A stretch of DNA of 64,000 nucleotides, taken from positions 787,501 to 851,500 of the forward strand of contig NC_135212.1 of NCBI RefSeq assembly GCF_052324685.1. The letters are read 5' to 3'. A model generated the notes under the pieces. It ran no database searches, was not told the origin of the DNA, and saw nothing but the letters and a program-made list of their open reading frames with translations. Made by a program: the position numbers and the translations under genes. Position 1 is the stretch's first letter. Each line of letters begins with the position of its first letter. The stretch is from Brachyhypopomus gauderio (taxonomy: Eukaryota; Chordata; Actinopteri; Gymnotiformes; Hypopomidae). Positions 21,934 through 33,600 of the stretch are shown here, in pieces.

Positions 21934-24900
21934 ACTTGTGGCAATGGCACAAATCTACATGAGCTCCTTTCAAATCGCTGAGAGCCCAGGTTTGAGTCGC
22001 TGCACACCGTGAGCTGAGATCGAACTTCCACATCCAAATCTGCGTTAACAAGCTCATAGTCTGCTTTTGCAGAATCGTCTTCTGTGGAAAGTAGAAGGAA
22101 TTTTGGCCCAGTGAGCCAGTTGGTTTTTGAGAGTGATGCTGCAGGTATTGACCTGGTTGCTACGTCTGCTGAATTCTGGGTTGTGGGTACATATCGCCAT
22201 TGTTCAGGGCTTGAGAACCTTCTAATGCGTTCCACTCTGTTACTGACATACACATAGAACCTGCGGGCCACATTATGAATGTACCCAAGCACAACTTTGC
22301 TGTCTGTATAAAATCTTGTGTCATCCAACTTGACATTCAGCTCTCTAGACACTAGCTCTGCAATCTCTACTGCTAGGACAGCAGCTCCGAGCTCTAGTCG
22401 TGGGACAGTATGAACTGACAGAGGAGCAAGCTTGGCTTTCCCCATAATGAACCCCACATGGTTAATGCCATTGTCATCTACTACCTTCAAGTAGGCTACT
22501 GCAGCAATGGCCCTCACTGAAGCATCTGAAAAAACGTGCAGCTCCACACGCTGAGCATTGGCTACAGAGGTGCTTGTATAGCAACGTGGAGTCTCAAAGT
22601 GGTCAAGTTCTTGTAGTGATCCCCTCCAAGTCATCCACTCTTTTTCCCTTTCAGGTGGCAGGGGCTCGTCCGTATTGTGGGTGAGTTCTCTCAGCAGGAA
22701 CTTTCCTTGTATTGAGATTGGTGCCACCAGTCCAAGTGGATCGAACAAACTATTCACCGTGGCGAGCACACCTCTGCGTGTGTATGGCTTTGTGGTGATC
22801 GCGACCTGGAAGGTGAACGTGTCCTTTGTCAGGTCCCAGTTTAAACCCAGACTGCGCTGCACAGGGGGAGAGTCAACATCCAAATCAAGATTCTTCAAGT
22901 CCTTGGCATACTCAGAGGATGGAAAGGCTTGCATGACTGCCAGAGAGTTTGAAGCTATCTTATGGAGGTGTAAATTAGACATAGCCAGCATATTGCGTGC
23001 AGCATTAAGCAGGCTGACTGCTTCATGTACAGACGGCCGAGAAAAAAGTTCATCATCTACATAAACCTCCTTGTGAATGAGCTCCTTAGCTGCATGACCG
23101 TACTCATCTTCTCCATGCAGAGCAGCACGTCTGAGGCCATAAATCGCTACTGCTGGTGAGGGTCGGTTGCCAAACACATGCACCCTCATATGGTATTCCA
23201 CAACTTCATCTGTCGGGTCATTGTTCCTGAACCAAAGGAATCGGAGGAAGTTTCGATGGTCTTCCCTCACTATAAAGCTGTGAAACATCTGTTCCACATC
23301 CACAGTGACAGCAATTTGTTCACGACGAAATCGCATTAGAACACCCAACAAACTGTTGTTCAGGTCTGGTCCAGTTAGCAAAACATCATTGAGAGATACT
23401 CCTAGATGCTGAGCACTAGAGTCAAACACGACCCGGATTTGACCTGGTTTGTGGGGATGATACACTCCGAATATGGGGAGGTACCAACATTCTTCGCCCT
23501 TTGTAAGAGGTGGAGCCAGCTCTGCATGATCTTGATCAAATATCCGCTGCATGAAGTCAAAGAAGTGCTGCTTCATCTCAGTCTTTCTTTCGAGAGTGTG
23601 ACAAAGAGATTGGAACCGGCTTAAAGCTTGCTCTCTGTTATTAGGCAGATGTGTTCTTGATGTGCGGAAGGGCAGTGGGGCTACCCAGTTATTCCCTTCA
23701 TCAATGAACATTTCCTTATTCATGAGCTCCATGAACTGTTTGTCCTCAACAGATAAAGCAACCTTGTTATCATGCTCCGTGTGAAGAAAAATCGTGTTGC
23801 CTAAGGACTCGTCCTCAGTACGTGGAGCTGGATGAAAGGCCAACTGTAAGCTCTGTCCATCATGTGAACAACAAGACCTCTCAGTAAGCTTCTCCTTCAG
23901 AATGAGATGATTTGGGCAAGGCGTGAAGTAAGAGTGGCGCCCATTCTTTAGAACCTGAGTTCGAAACACTCTTGTTTCTTTAGGTTTATGAGCTGACCCT
24001 AGACAGGCCTCGCCTATTATGACCCAGCCAAGATCCAAGCGTTGCGCATATGGTGCATAGTTGGGGCCATTGCGCTGATTTCTTACTTTGTGGACCTGTA
24101 AGACATCACGCCCGAGGAGTAGGAGTATCTGAGCTTCTGGGTCAAGCGGAGGGATGTACTTTGCAATGGAGTAAAGGTGAGTATGATGCTTTGCTACCTC
24201 TGGAGTAGGTATCTCGGTCCTGTCTTGAGGGATATAGTTGCACTCAATAAGTGTTGGTAGATTAATACTGAGACTACAATCCAAAGGTTGCGCAACAAAG
24301 CCTGGAGCTCTCCTTCCAGACATCTCTGTGAGACCAGCACAAGTGCGGAGAGTGTAGAGTGCCTCTGTGCCCTGAAGGCCAAAAAGGTTAAAGAATTCTG
24401 ACCTAGCGAGTGACCGGTTGCTCTGGTCATCAAGAACAGTGTAAAGCTTTACTGACCTCTCAGGTTGTCCCTTGGGGTGCACCCTGATTAGGCAGATTTT
24501 GGAACAGGAACGTGGGCTGTTATTTAATCCACAAACTTCTGTACAATTGGAGTTCACAGTGGGAGATGCAGCACTCTTCTCCTCCCCGCCATCCTCTATC
24601 TCCGGGGCCTGGCTACGCCATGGAGCTGGTCCAGGGTGAAGAGCTGCTATGTGTTTGACACTGTTGCACTCTTTGCACTGAACTGTAATCTTACAATCTT
24701 TGGCAGCATGTTCACTGGAGGCGCAACATCTAAAACATATGCCAGCTTCTTTAAGAAATGCCTTGCGTTCTTCAATGCTTTTTGCTCTAAAGCCTCGACA
24801 GTGTTTAAGAGGGTGTGTCTTTTTATGTAGGGGACACTGCTTACTAATATCTGACCTAGCACTAGAGGTCCCTGTTGAGCTGCTTTCAGACATAGAAGAG

Positions 24901-25907
24901 ATCTCTGCTGCGTGTGAGGAGATGAAGTTTTTTGTACTACCCATCCTTTTCACAGCATTATTCACCTGCATTATTGTAGCACCTGAAGAAGATAGAGAGA
25001 AACTTGGGTCATTGCGGATGTAGGCCTCTCTGCAGATGAAGTTAGCAAAATATGCAAATGGTGGAAAATGCACATTGTATTGTAGTTTATAATGACTCCC
25101 TTGAGTGATCCATTTCTCTTGGAGGCCAAATGGCAACTTCTCCACTATGGGTTTTAGGCCTCTGGCTGTGTCAAGGTAAGTCAGTCCAGGTAGGATGCCT
25201 TCATTCCTTGCTGATACTATCTCCTGTAGCAGGTCGCCAAGTTCTCTAAGTTTCTGAGGATCTTTGTTGCTTATTTTCTGAAACCTTTCCAATCTGTCAA
25301 AGAGCACCTTCTCCATCATCTCAGGTGACCCATAACACTCCTGAAGTCGCATCCATGCCATTCTTAGACCTAAAGTTGGGTCATTGATGTGAACAGCTCG
25401 AATCCTCCTCACATGTTCTGATGACTTTGGGCCCAACCACTTAATTAGCAAATCAAGCTCCTCACTGCTGGAAAGTCCTGTTCCTTTAATGGAGTTTAAG
25501 AAACTCGACTTCCATGTCCAGTAGCTTTCAGGCAGATCATCATATTTGGTAAGACCAGAAGTGAGCAATTCACGTTTAGCAAGAAATGTAGCAACTTCAC
25601 TAAACCCCTCAAAGCTGACTGAAGAGGCTTGTGGAGCTTGTTCGTGGTATGTGGTGTAGAGTGGCTGATGCGACCATCCAGGGTGCGAAGCATGAAGGTT
25701 AGCATTAGGGTGTGTGTCAGATACCCTGCTCATTGAGGTCTGTGGTCTAGTTACATTAATGCCACCTTTGGTCAAGTTGGAAGTGGCACTATTGAATGTA
25801 ACAGGATTACAATGCTGAGGTCGACAGTATCCTGAGTCTATAGCTACTGGATCAGAAGCAGTTTTAGAATGAGACTCAACATACTCGTTGGTTCTTTCTT
25901 GTGGAGA
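21930..25907 (-). pseudogene. BEL/Pao gag-pol: capsid, zinc knuckle, protease, RT, RNase H
   Basis: Open on the minus strand from the TAG at 25908 down to 21930; the first ATG is at 25775 (1,281 codons). Order: DUF1759-like gag region (ESYWTWKSSFLNSI, LQECYGSPEMM); zinc knuckles (CPLHKKTHPLKHC, then CFRCCASSEHAAKDC and CKECNSVKH); aspartic protease (VLDDQSNRSLARSEFF); reverse transcriptase with QIRVVFDSSA and the catalytic YVDDELFSRP; RNase H (VFSDASVRAIAAVAYL, TRFYTDSKVVLGYI). Length and order match BEL/Pao elements. It is in the same frame as the gag N-terminus upstream of the TAG, so only that codon separates them. It is ended by the palindrome. Confidence 0.93.
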
Positions 25908-26117
25908 CTAAGTTGGAAGAGCTATGCTTGGTGCTCTGCTGCTTCTCTTTGACTCTGCTACTGAAGATTCAAGAGCTTCAGCCTCAGCTTCAGCAACTGC
26001 AATTTCTTTTTCTAGCTTCAGGGTAGCAAAAGCAGCCTCCATCTTAGCTTTCTCTAATAATAGCTCATTTTCCCTCTGCACAAAGGCTGAACTGGCTCGT
26101 GCAGCTGACACTTTAGC
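25908..26117 (-). pseudogene. BEL/Pao gag N-terminal part, downstream piece
   Basis: In frame with the long gag-pol reading frame but separated from it by TAG at 25908-25910. It encodes the charged, coiled-coil-prone segment common near the N-terminus of Pao gag (RENELLLEKAKMEAAFATLK, then LEKEIAVAEAEAEAL). On the upstream side it meets the insertion at 26122; the other half of the sequence is at 28364-28498. Confidence 0.88.
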
Positions 26118-26121
26118 CTTT

Positions 26122-28363
26122 TGTTACGGCCTGTCTAGGCGTGAGGACCGTAACAGTGGTGTATGTGAACAGCAGTGCGAATGTTAGTGATGATGGGACA
26201 ACAGGAGTGGGTGGTTAAAGGTGTATTATACAGAAATTGTAATTTACAAGATATATACATACACGTAACTGGTCTCAGCTTCAGGAGTGGCCCAGGCCAA
26301 CACAACAAACAGAACTGAACTATAAAATAAACCAAACACTAATTACTCTAACAGAAAACAAACATACAGTACTACCCTAACTCCCTAACAAAAAAACCAT
26401 ACAAACAAACCCAAATCCCAAAACAAAATGGCAGCCACTCCCTACTTACCAGAACACCAACAACACATAGAATATTTACAAAATGTACAACCGGCAGACA
26501 ATCCAACAGGGTGACAGGGTGAGCACCATGAACTACTGCTAGGGATTGCAAGATTGTTATTAAGCATGTAATCCGTCTCTTTCATCAGAAGGGAGCGTTT
26601 GTGAGGGTTTACACGATAAGGATGTTGTTTAATAGGCGGGTGACCTTGGACATCAATGTCGTGTTCTAGTACGGAGGTACACGTAGGGACATCAACAAAA
26701 AGAGAAGGAAACCTAGCAATCAAAGATCTAAGATCAGACTGAGCAGCCAAAGGTAAATAAGTCAGCTTCTCAGACAGGTGCTTTAATGCCTCAGAGTTAG
26801 CAAGGGCTTTTATAAAGCCCTTTATTACAAGGGCTTTTATTACAGATCTTGACTTCAACGAGCGTAATGGAATGGCCTCAGGAAACCTTGTAGCAGCAGA
26901 CATTATGGTCAGAAGGTAAGTATTTCCTGAACGAGACTTCGGTAAAGGTCCAACACAGTCTATCAACAACCGTTCAAATGGATCTCCTACCACAGGTATG
27001 GGACAGAGAGGAGCAGAAGGAATGGCCTGATTTGGCTTCCCAACAAGTTGACAGGTATGGCAAGACCGACAATGACTAACAACATCAGATTTCATTGCTG
27101 GCCAAAAGAAATGCTGCAATAGGCACTGAACTGTTTTTCGAATGCCTAAATGACCCGACAAGGGGTGGTCATGGGCTAAGGACAAAACATGCGTTCTAAA
27201 TGGTTGGGGAACTACTATTTGGTGCACATCATCCCACACACCACTGGCATTTGCTGGAGACCATTTTCTCATCAGGACTCCATCTGTATAAAAATATGTC
27301 ACACGAGTGTCTAGTGAGAGAGGGTTCTCCGTAACTGCATTAAAGAAAGGGACCAGGCTTGGATCAGCCCTTTGTGCTCTGATTAATGCTGTTCTAGTAA
27401 CAGGAGGAGGAACACTGGACTCCTCTACTTGTGATCCCAACTCACGTTTGCTAATATCCCTTGTCACATCAGGAACAGGGCTAGGGGGCACAACAGGGTT
27501 AGGATTCATAAATGTCTCTGCCAAATCTATGTCACCGAATTTACGTGCCTGTGCACGAGTCAACACACATGTAGGAAACACTGCATCAAGGTCTTTATCG
27601 AGTGAAACATCCACAGGTTCATCTACCACTTCTGGTAGAGTGAACAGTGTACCACCAGCAAGATCATTGCCCAGAATAAACGACACACCTGTGACAGGCA
27701 GTTTAGAACTGACCGCAACTTTAACATAGCCAGTAAGTGCCTCAGTACATAGATATACACGATGCAGAGGAACCCTAAGTACTCCAAGTTCTATTCCTTG
27801 GACAAGCACATCACTACCACAATAAGACTCTACAGAGAATGGCAACACACTCTCCAAAATAAATGACTGAGCAGCCCCAGTGTCCCGTAGGATGGACATG
27901 GGCTGTTTATGTGTACAATCCTCAGTTAGTGAGGTAGTCCCAGAAAACACAAATGGTTTAAACACAGGGTCTACTGTGGCTGAAACAGTGGCTCGACATC
28001 CTAGTGTCTCCTCTGTAGGGCTGGAGCTAAAAGCATTGACTTTCTTCACAGTAGGGTTTTGACGATCATCTTTACGCTTCAAAGTAGGACATGCAGCAAT
28101 GAGATGGCCTAGGTGAGATGGCAAAGGCAAAAAGCATAAACAAGTTCAAAGCAGTCAAAAACCAGAGTTCTAAGATGAGGTACAAATGCAGAATACTAAT
28201 AACTAACCACCAACACCACCAAGGAGCAAAAATGTCTCGCTGGGAGGCACCGGGAAGGGCCTTATATAGTGCAGGGTGAAATGGAGTCTGGAGCGGAGTC
28301 TGGAGCGGAGTCTGGAGCGGAGTAGACAGCAAACACAATACAACACTATCATAGGACATAACA
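26122..28363 (-). mobile_element. gypsy-derived insertion in BEL gag, no paired LTRs
   Basis: It is flanked by a 4-bp duplication (CTTT, 26118-26121 and 28364-28367) and starts and ends with TG…CA. The minus-strand 5' part (28363 to about 28130) looks like an LTR U3/R with a TATA-like CTATATAAGG and three CTCCGCTCCAGA repeats. It runs directly into pol-coding sequence, so the 5' LTR end, leader and most of gag are missing. The 3' end (26122-26440) is not a copy of the 5' end, although a short TGTTACGG…CCGTAACA inverted pair occurs at 26122-26155. It is a rearranged Ty3/gypsy copy. Confidence 0.8.
26442..28130 (-). pseudogene. gypsy pol fragment with order PR-IN-RT
   Basis: A frame of 562 codons. 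It opens with the end of a zinc knuckle (HLGHLIAACPT), then an aspartic protease (ILRDTGAAQSFIL). Next come an integrase H2C2 zinc domain (HDHPLSGHLG with CRSCHTCQLVGK) and the first integrase aspartate block (LLIDCVGPLPKSRSGN). Most of the integrase core is deleted, and a short AAGGGCTTTTA repetition marks the joint near 26806-26840. The frame then enters the RT N-terminus (VLEHDIDVQGHPP, LLMKETDYMLNNNLAIPSSS) and ends. Integrase before RT is the order of Gmr1-like fish elements. It is non-functional. Confidence 0.85.
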
Positions 28364-28498
28364 CTTTGCTTTAGCTACAGCTAGGCTAGTAGAGGACTTG
28401 CTGGAACGTGAGCTAGAGATGCTAGCTACTGACCTTGTAACAAGTGTCTGATCTGGTGGCTGATCTTTCTGCTGTGCCTCTTGTGTGGTAGTATCCAT
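28364..28498 (-). pseudogene. BEL/Pao gag start
   Basis: ATG at 28498, 112 nt inside the 5' LTR boundary. The 45 codons (MDTTTQEAQQKDQPP… ending in AVAKAK) stop exactly at the insertion site. The frame resumes at 26117 on the far side, confirming the insertion point and its 4-bp duplication. Confidence 0.85.
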
Positions 28499-28609
28499 CT
28501 GGAGCTTTTAAGTGTTCAGTGTAGCACAACTGAAACGGAGCTTAACAGTCCTTCGCTTTTCCACAAGGGAATCTTCTGTGTAGAACCCACTGTGGTGCTG
28601 TTTTTTCAC

Positions 28610-28920
28610 TATTCTGGCACCTGAGTGCGTAGCGGGGCACACATCACCAGATAGCTAAACACTCGAGCAGACTTGAATAAAGCATCAAACTTCAGTGATG
28701 ATGGAGCATGAAGTAATGTCCGTTTAATAAAGCTGAGTACTTCTATACAGAGAGTTGCTTAAGTGTGAAACTGAAATAAAATACACACAGAATACCTTCA
28801 GTTCCAATTAAATATAAGCACAAATAGTAAGTAATAGCCTAGATCAGTGGTTCTCAAACTTTTTAGACAAAGTACCACCAACTGTCAAACGAAAAACCTC
28901 CACGTACCACATACTACCCC

Positions 28921-28951
<31 letters not shown>

Positions 28952-30080
28952 AAAGAAAAAGCTGTTTGGCAAGTTTAAGTTGTTGACAGGGGGGGGGGGG
29001 GGCGAATGTAAATTGTTACCGGGAGGATGTAAAATGGACACGAATTAAGTATTATATCACGATGGTTGGCGCCAGAGCGAACTAGTAACTCATTGAATCA
29101 TAGATGTGGATCAGAGGTAAATAAACTAGATTTTTTTTGTCGACGTGAGAAATCGGATGTGTGGCGTGTGAAGACGGTCAAATGCATGTGTCTCACGCAT
29201 TTGGCAACCCTGCTCATTACACACATATGTTATAATGTCAGGGTTGCCAACTTTCGTTCGCCCCCCCCACCCCCCGCTCAACAAAATACACTCGCCACCG
29301 GCTCCAGGTTAAAATCTCACTCCAAGCGAACGTCAAAAGTTGGCAACCCTGTAATGTAGTTCTCCTGTAGTTCGTGTTGGTAGTGGTTGGTTTACAGCAC
29401 AAAAAGTCTTCGTGCGACATGCCCTCATACTCATATCGCACGTAAACGAGCAAGTTGGCTAAATCTGCGACATCTATGGATTCATCTAACTGCAGTGAGA
29501 AGCATTTACTCATTTTAATTCTCTCGGTCAATGTTTGTCTGACGTTGTCCACCATTTCATCAATTCTGCGAGTGACCGTGTCGTTTGAAAGATGCACCAG
29601 GTCGAATTGTTTAGCGACATTTTCTCCGCACATAATACGAGTAATCCCTTTTAGTTTCTGAATTTCAGGACTTGTCATAATTCTGTTTTAATAAAAAAAA
29701 ATGTGTTGTGTAAAAAAAAAAAAAAACCTCAAAGCATCTTTTATTTTCCGAGTTCATCTGGCGTACCACCGCGGGGTGCTCTGCGTACCACCAGTGGTAC
29801 GCGTACCACAGTTTGAGAACCACTGGCCTAGATGAATAAATCTACTTACAAACAAAGCTTCTTTAGGGGGTTACACAGGAAGATGAAGTTGGATACACAA
29901 GAGGACTTGACACATGCGGCTCTCTTACTAGGTTGAAAGAAAATGCCGTTCTGAGCATGCAACCAAATCATGTGACTCAACAACCAATGAGAGAATTAAC
30001 ATCCAAATAACAAGTATTATAAAGTGGTCAGCAGAGGGTGCTATAATACAAAAAATCAAATTAAAGCATGTACCATAACA
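28610..30080 (-). repeat. BEL/Pao 5' LTR, interrupted by hAT
   Basis: The LTR halves are 28610-28844 and 29834-30080. Subtracting the hAT copy and its duplicated 8 bp gives 482 bp, the same length as the other LTR. I saw no base differences between them. Confidence 0.92.
28845..29825 (-). mobile_element. hAT element inserted in BEL LTR
   Basis: The ends CAGTGGTTCTCAAACT and GTTTGAGAACCACTG form an inverted repeat. The 8-bp duplication GCCTAGAT lies at 28837-28844 and 29826-29833. On the minus strand (29238-29678) it keeps a transposase piece of ZBED5/FAM200-like hAT type (RIDEMVDNVRQTLTERI, then CFSLQLDESIDVADLANLLV). A smaller GGGTTGCCAAC repeat and C-, A- and G-runs (28917-28953, 28990-29002) are also inside. 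It cannot encode a complete transposase. Confidence 0.92.
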
Positions 30081-30085
30081 TAAGG

Positions 30086-30222
30086 TCAGATCAACTTTTA
30101 ACAAGAAACTCAATAAAGTAAGCCGATCTAATTACTTTGTTATAGTTTATGGTGCAATTAATTATTTTTGGCTCAGCTAAACTAAAAATCATAGTAAGGT
30201 GATCAATTTTAAGTTCTGTTTT
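30086..30222. other. short gap, nothing recognised
   Basis: AT-rich sequence between the BEL target duplication and the next repeat. Confidence 0.5.
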
Positions 30223-30602
30223 TTACAGTGCAGGTCCTGCACTCCCCAGCCTCGCCACCAGTGGTCCGACTCCTCTGAGTTTTAAACAGATCAGCTGTTT
30301 GTAATCAGGAGTGATGGACAGGCTATGTAAACCCGGCCAGCCCCTTTCTCACTGCGAAGTATTGCCATTCTACCAGTGTTTGCATACCGAGTGTTTACCC
30401 CTGTTTTCTGTCTCTAGTGTATGATCTCTGCCCTGTTCTCGACCATGCCTTTGGCTAGCCCTTCTGCTACCTCTGTTCTGTTGTGGATTTTTGGATTTTG
30501 ACCCCCGTGTGTATATTCGAGTACGTTCTCTGGATTGTCCTATATTTATTAAAACCTGCACATAGATCCAAACCATCCTCATGAGTCTGCCCCGTTACAG
30601 TG
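30223..30602. repeat. retroposon-like block between 8-bp direct repeats
   Basis: TTACAGTG occurs at 30223-30230 and 30595-30602 as a perfect direct repeat. The 364 bp between them (CAGGTCCTGCACTCC… to …GAGTCTGCCCCG) resembles an LTR in base composition and has TTTATTAAAACC near its end. It could be a solo LTR, a SINE or a hAT-like element; the class is undecided. Confidence 0.5.
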
Positions 30603-33600
30603 GGTTAGTTTTAAAAAAAAGTAATTAATGTAAAAAATCCTCCAGCAGACTTTCAAGACATAATTCAAGGACCAAGTAAACACAGCATACGAATTATCCT
30701 GTGTTTAGCTAACTACAATAAAGTTAAACAAGAGTTAAAAATCTAAATAGTAAAAACCATGTTGTACCTCATTGTCCACACTATCAGAGGTTATTTACGT
30801 TATTTTATTATTATTATTAATAACGGGTTATACACGTTATTTTATGATGACGTGCCTTTATTAAACCCTTTTTTGCCCGTGGCCATTTTTGGTCATTGTA
30901 TATATGCTGGCTTTCTTGTGTTCCAGTTAGTGCAGTTTTAAGTTCAGTTTCATTTTCATTTGTTTCATTAAACTTCAGCTTTAGCTTTGCGTTTGTTTCC
31001 TCTTTTGTTCCTGCACGTTCTTCACACATGACAATACCAACAACCGTCACTGTTTCATTACACCGTTCCTCATTTACAGCTTAAAATTTCATGAGATGGT
31101 TTCGCAGCTATAGACCCTCAAGAACCAATTGTGTGGACCAGGATGTGGAATATTCTGCCATTGACACCCCACTGGTCTCACCAGCTCTACGGCCTCTTTC
31201 TGCCTGTGTTTTCCAGTGGTTTGACAACACAAGGCCATGTTGGCTGTGATGGAGGAGAAGAAGGGAACTGTGGGCTCCACAGTAATCCATTGTAGATCAC
31301 TAGAAGCACAGAGCAATCATATTCACCATGGAAGAGCAGCTTGTGGGTCCAGTTTGGACTTGCAAGACACGCACCCAGCAAGTAAAGATGCATGATAATC
31401 AGTATATGAATAAAATGTGCTCCATTCATCTTTCTTCTACTTGTATTCTCTCCACTCATGTGATCATGAGTTCATCTTGGCTGCTCTACAGTTCTACCCA
31501 TTGCTTCAGCTCCTGCGAGCTACTACACACCTTTGTTCTAAAAGTGTGTGTGTGTGTGTCACAGTGTAAGTGAGAATTTGAGGGTGAAGTGTCAATATAC
31601 ACAGTTTTAGACTTTAAGGCTCACAGGAATTTCAGTGATGAATACTGCCACTTGCTGGTATAAAATAGTACTTACCTGTGGTTTACTTAGATGATCTGCT
31701 TAGATGATGTACTGATCTGCGCGGCTGCTACTGCCTTTGACCTGATGACTCAATGACTGCAACACAGTCACCTCCTCACCTACACCTGGGCTCTCTGACA
31801 CACTCACTGCACATTAGTACATACCTTCTCAAACACTCACCAAGGGCCTCATGGTTACAGAGACAAAGAAGCTTTGCTTGTGTCTGCTCACTTATCGTTT
31901 GAGGCCACACAATGTCCTGCAAACTTGTGTTACACGTGTTAGATATGACATTGTTGTTCTTTTCACCATGACATTCTCTAGCTCGCTCAAACTTACAACC
32001 CATATTCCTTTAACCCATCTCATCTGGAAGAAGCTAAAGACATGAGAGTGCCAAAGTTCTGGACTGGTTGGGCCACTGGATTCAGCCAAGCAGCCATTTA
32101 CCTCAGTCAAATAACAAGAGTTTAAATGGGGGGTCTTTTGGATCTTAAATGTATAATTGATCTCATAAGATCATTTAGTTAGGTTAGTAGTATTGATTGT
32201 GCCATGTGTTGAATCCACTTAGCAATCACACATATACGTGATGAATGTTCTGTGATACCTCTGACAAACCACAGCCTTACAAATCATATATAACATACAA
32301 TGTGAACCTCAAAAACTGTGTTTTGGTTAAAATAAATAAATAAATAAATAAATTCCAATAAATTTTTAATGTAAACTGTGTGAATGTTAAATGATTACCC
32401 GTTGAAGACAGGGTATTATCAAAAGGCTGGTCATACTTCCAGATTCAGTTTTAAAGTACTAGCAAACCTTTATCTTTTGGGTTGTATTGATCCTCCATAG
32501 CTTCCATGCCATTTGCACCCATGATAGTTGGAAATTTGGCAAAACTTCTCCAAACATTGGTTCTCTTGGTAATTGTCCACAATAATCTACATATCAAAAG
32601 ATGCGTTCAGTCCTTGAGAAAGCAAATCTTGCATAAGTGCCATAAAGTGGAACAGAACATGTCCTCTCTCAAACTCTGGAGTTGGTTTCAGTTTAGGCCT
32701 TCTCTACTGAACAGCCTTCACTCACAAATTACAACATTCCTCCCACCAATGTCTTTTTCTTCCAGCATTTTGTGATGAAAAGCTTCACAGCACATGGGCT
32801 CACATAAGGATTTCTTCCCTCCTTTATAGGAAAGTAATACTCAGAAATACTCAGAAATCCCTCTGTGATATCCCTCTGCTGTGATACCAGGGCAGCCTGC
32901 AGAGTTGAGAATGCTATCAGTCAGAGAAATCACTCCCCTACTGCCCCAACCTGTATGCCTAACCCCTTTTTATTTATTGAGTGGTCTGTTTTCCTCTTAT
33001 TTCTGTTTGGCTTCCTCCATGCTATTTGTTTGACCTGGTAGGAGAAGCAAATTTATCTTGGGTTTTTCATTTATTAGATTCACAGAACAACTCAGGTAAC
33101 CAAACCAGTGTTGCGACTTTTCGTCTCATCTTGTATGTGTATGCGGGTGATTGACTCTTGCTCCCTGACAGAAGCCATGACAAAGGCATTCCTCCGGTAG
33201 CTCATAATTTTCACACCTCAAACCTCTTTTTCCCTTTCCCCCATTCTTTTAAAGAAATGTTATTAAGATAAAAAGAAAGTAATTGGAAGCTCACATACTG
33301 ACATGTGACACTGTATGTGAAACAAACAAATAAACACAAGAATCAGGTCAATATCTCAACCAAGCCAAGCACAAATGTCAGCCTATTATTACCTTCACAT
33401 CCAGTGTACCGGGCTGGATGTGGTTGTTTCTCATGAGCTCCACTCTACCTTGTGATATGCAGGGAGAAGAAAGGGAGAAGTTGTCCTACATCAGCTTATT
33501 GGCCCACAGCTCTGAGTTCTCACATGACCTTAATGAACAGCCTTATTACCACAACCTCATGGCCTGAGCTGCCATAAGAGACCGGCCTATACGCACAACC

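Larger units (their letters stand above)
19847..30080 (-). mobile_element. BEL/Pao LTR retrotransposon, complete but disrupted
   Basis: A full-length element in minus orientation, flanked by the 5-bp duplication TAAGG (19842-19846 and 30081-30085). The 3' LTR is 19847-20328. The 5' LTR is 28610-30080, which is 482 bp once a hAT insertion is discounted. By eye the two LTRs are identical. Gag starts at 28498, is interrupted by a gypsy-derived insertion (26122-28363), resumes at 26117, and meets an in-frame TAG (25908-25910). Protease, RT and RNase H follow to 21930. A palindrome (21863-21933) then breaks pol before the integrase frame (20376-21791). The copy cannot encode an intact polyprotein, yet its LTRs imply recent insertion. 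No TGG-type primer site directly abuts the 5' LTR. Confidence 0.93.

Noticed and set aside
28917-29002. Long C, A and G homopolymers, considered as a functional G-rich structure
   Set aside because: They sit inside a degenerate hAT insertion and are likely unreliable in sequence; no context supports a role.
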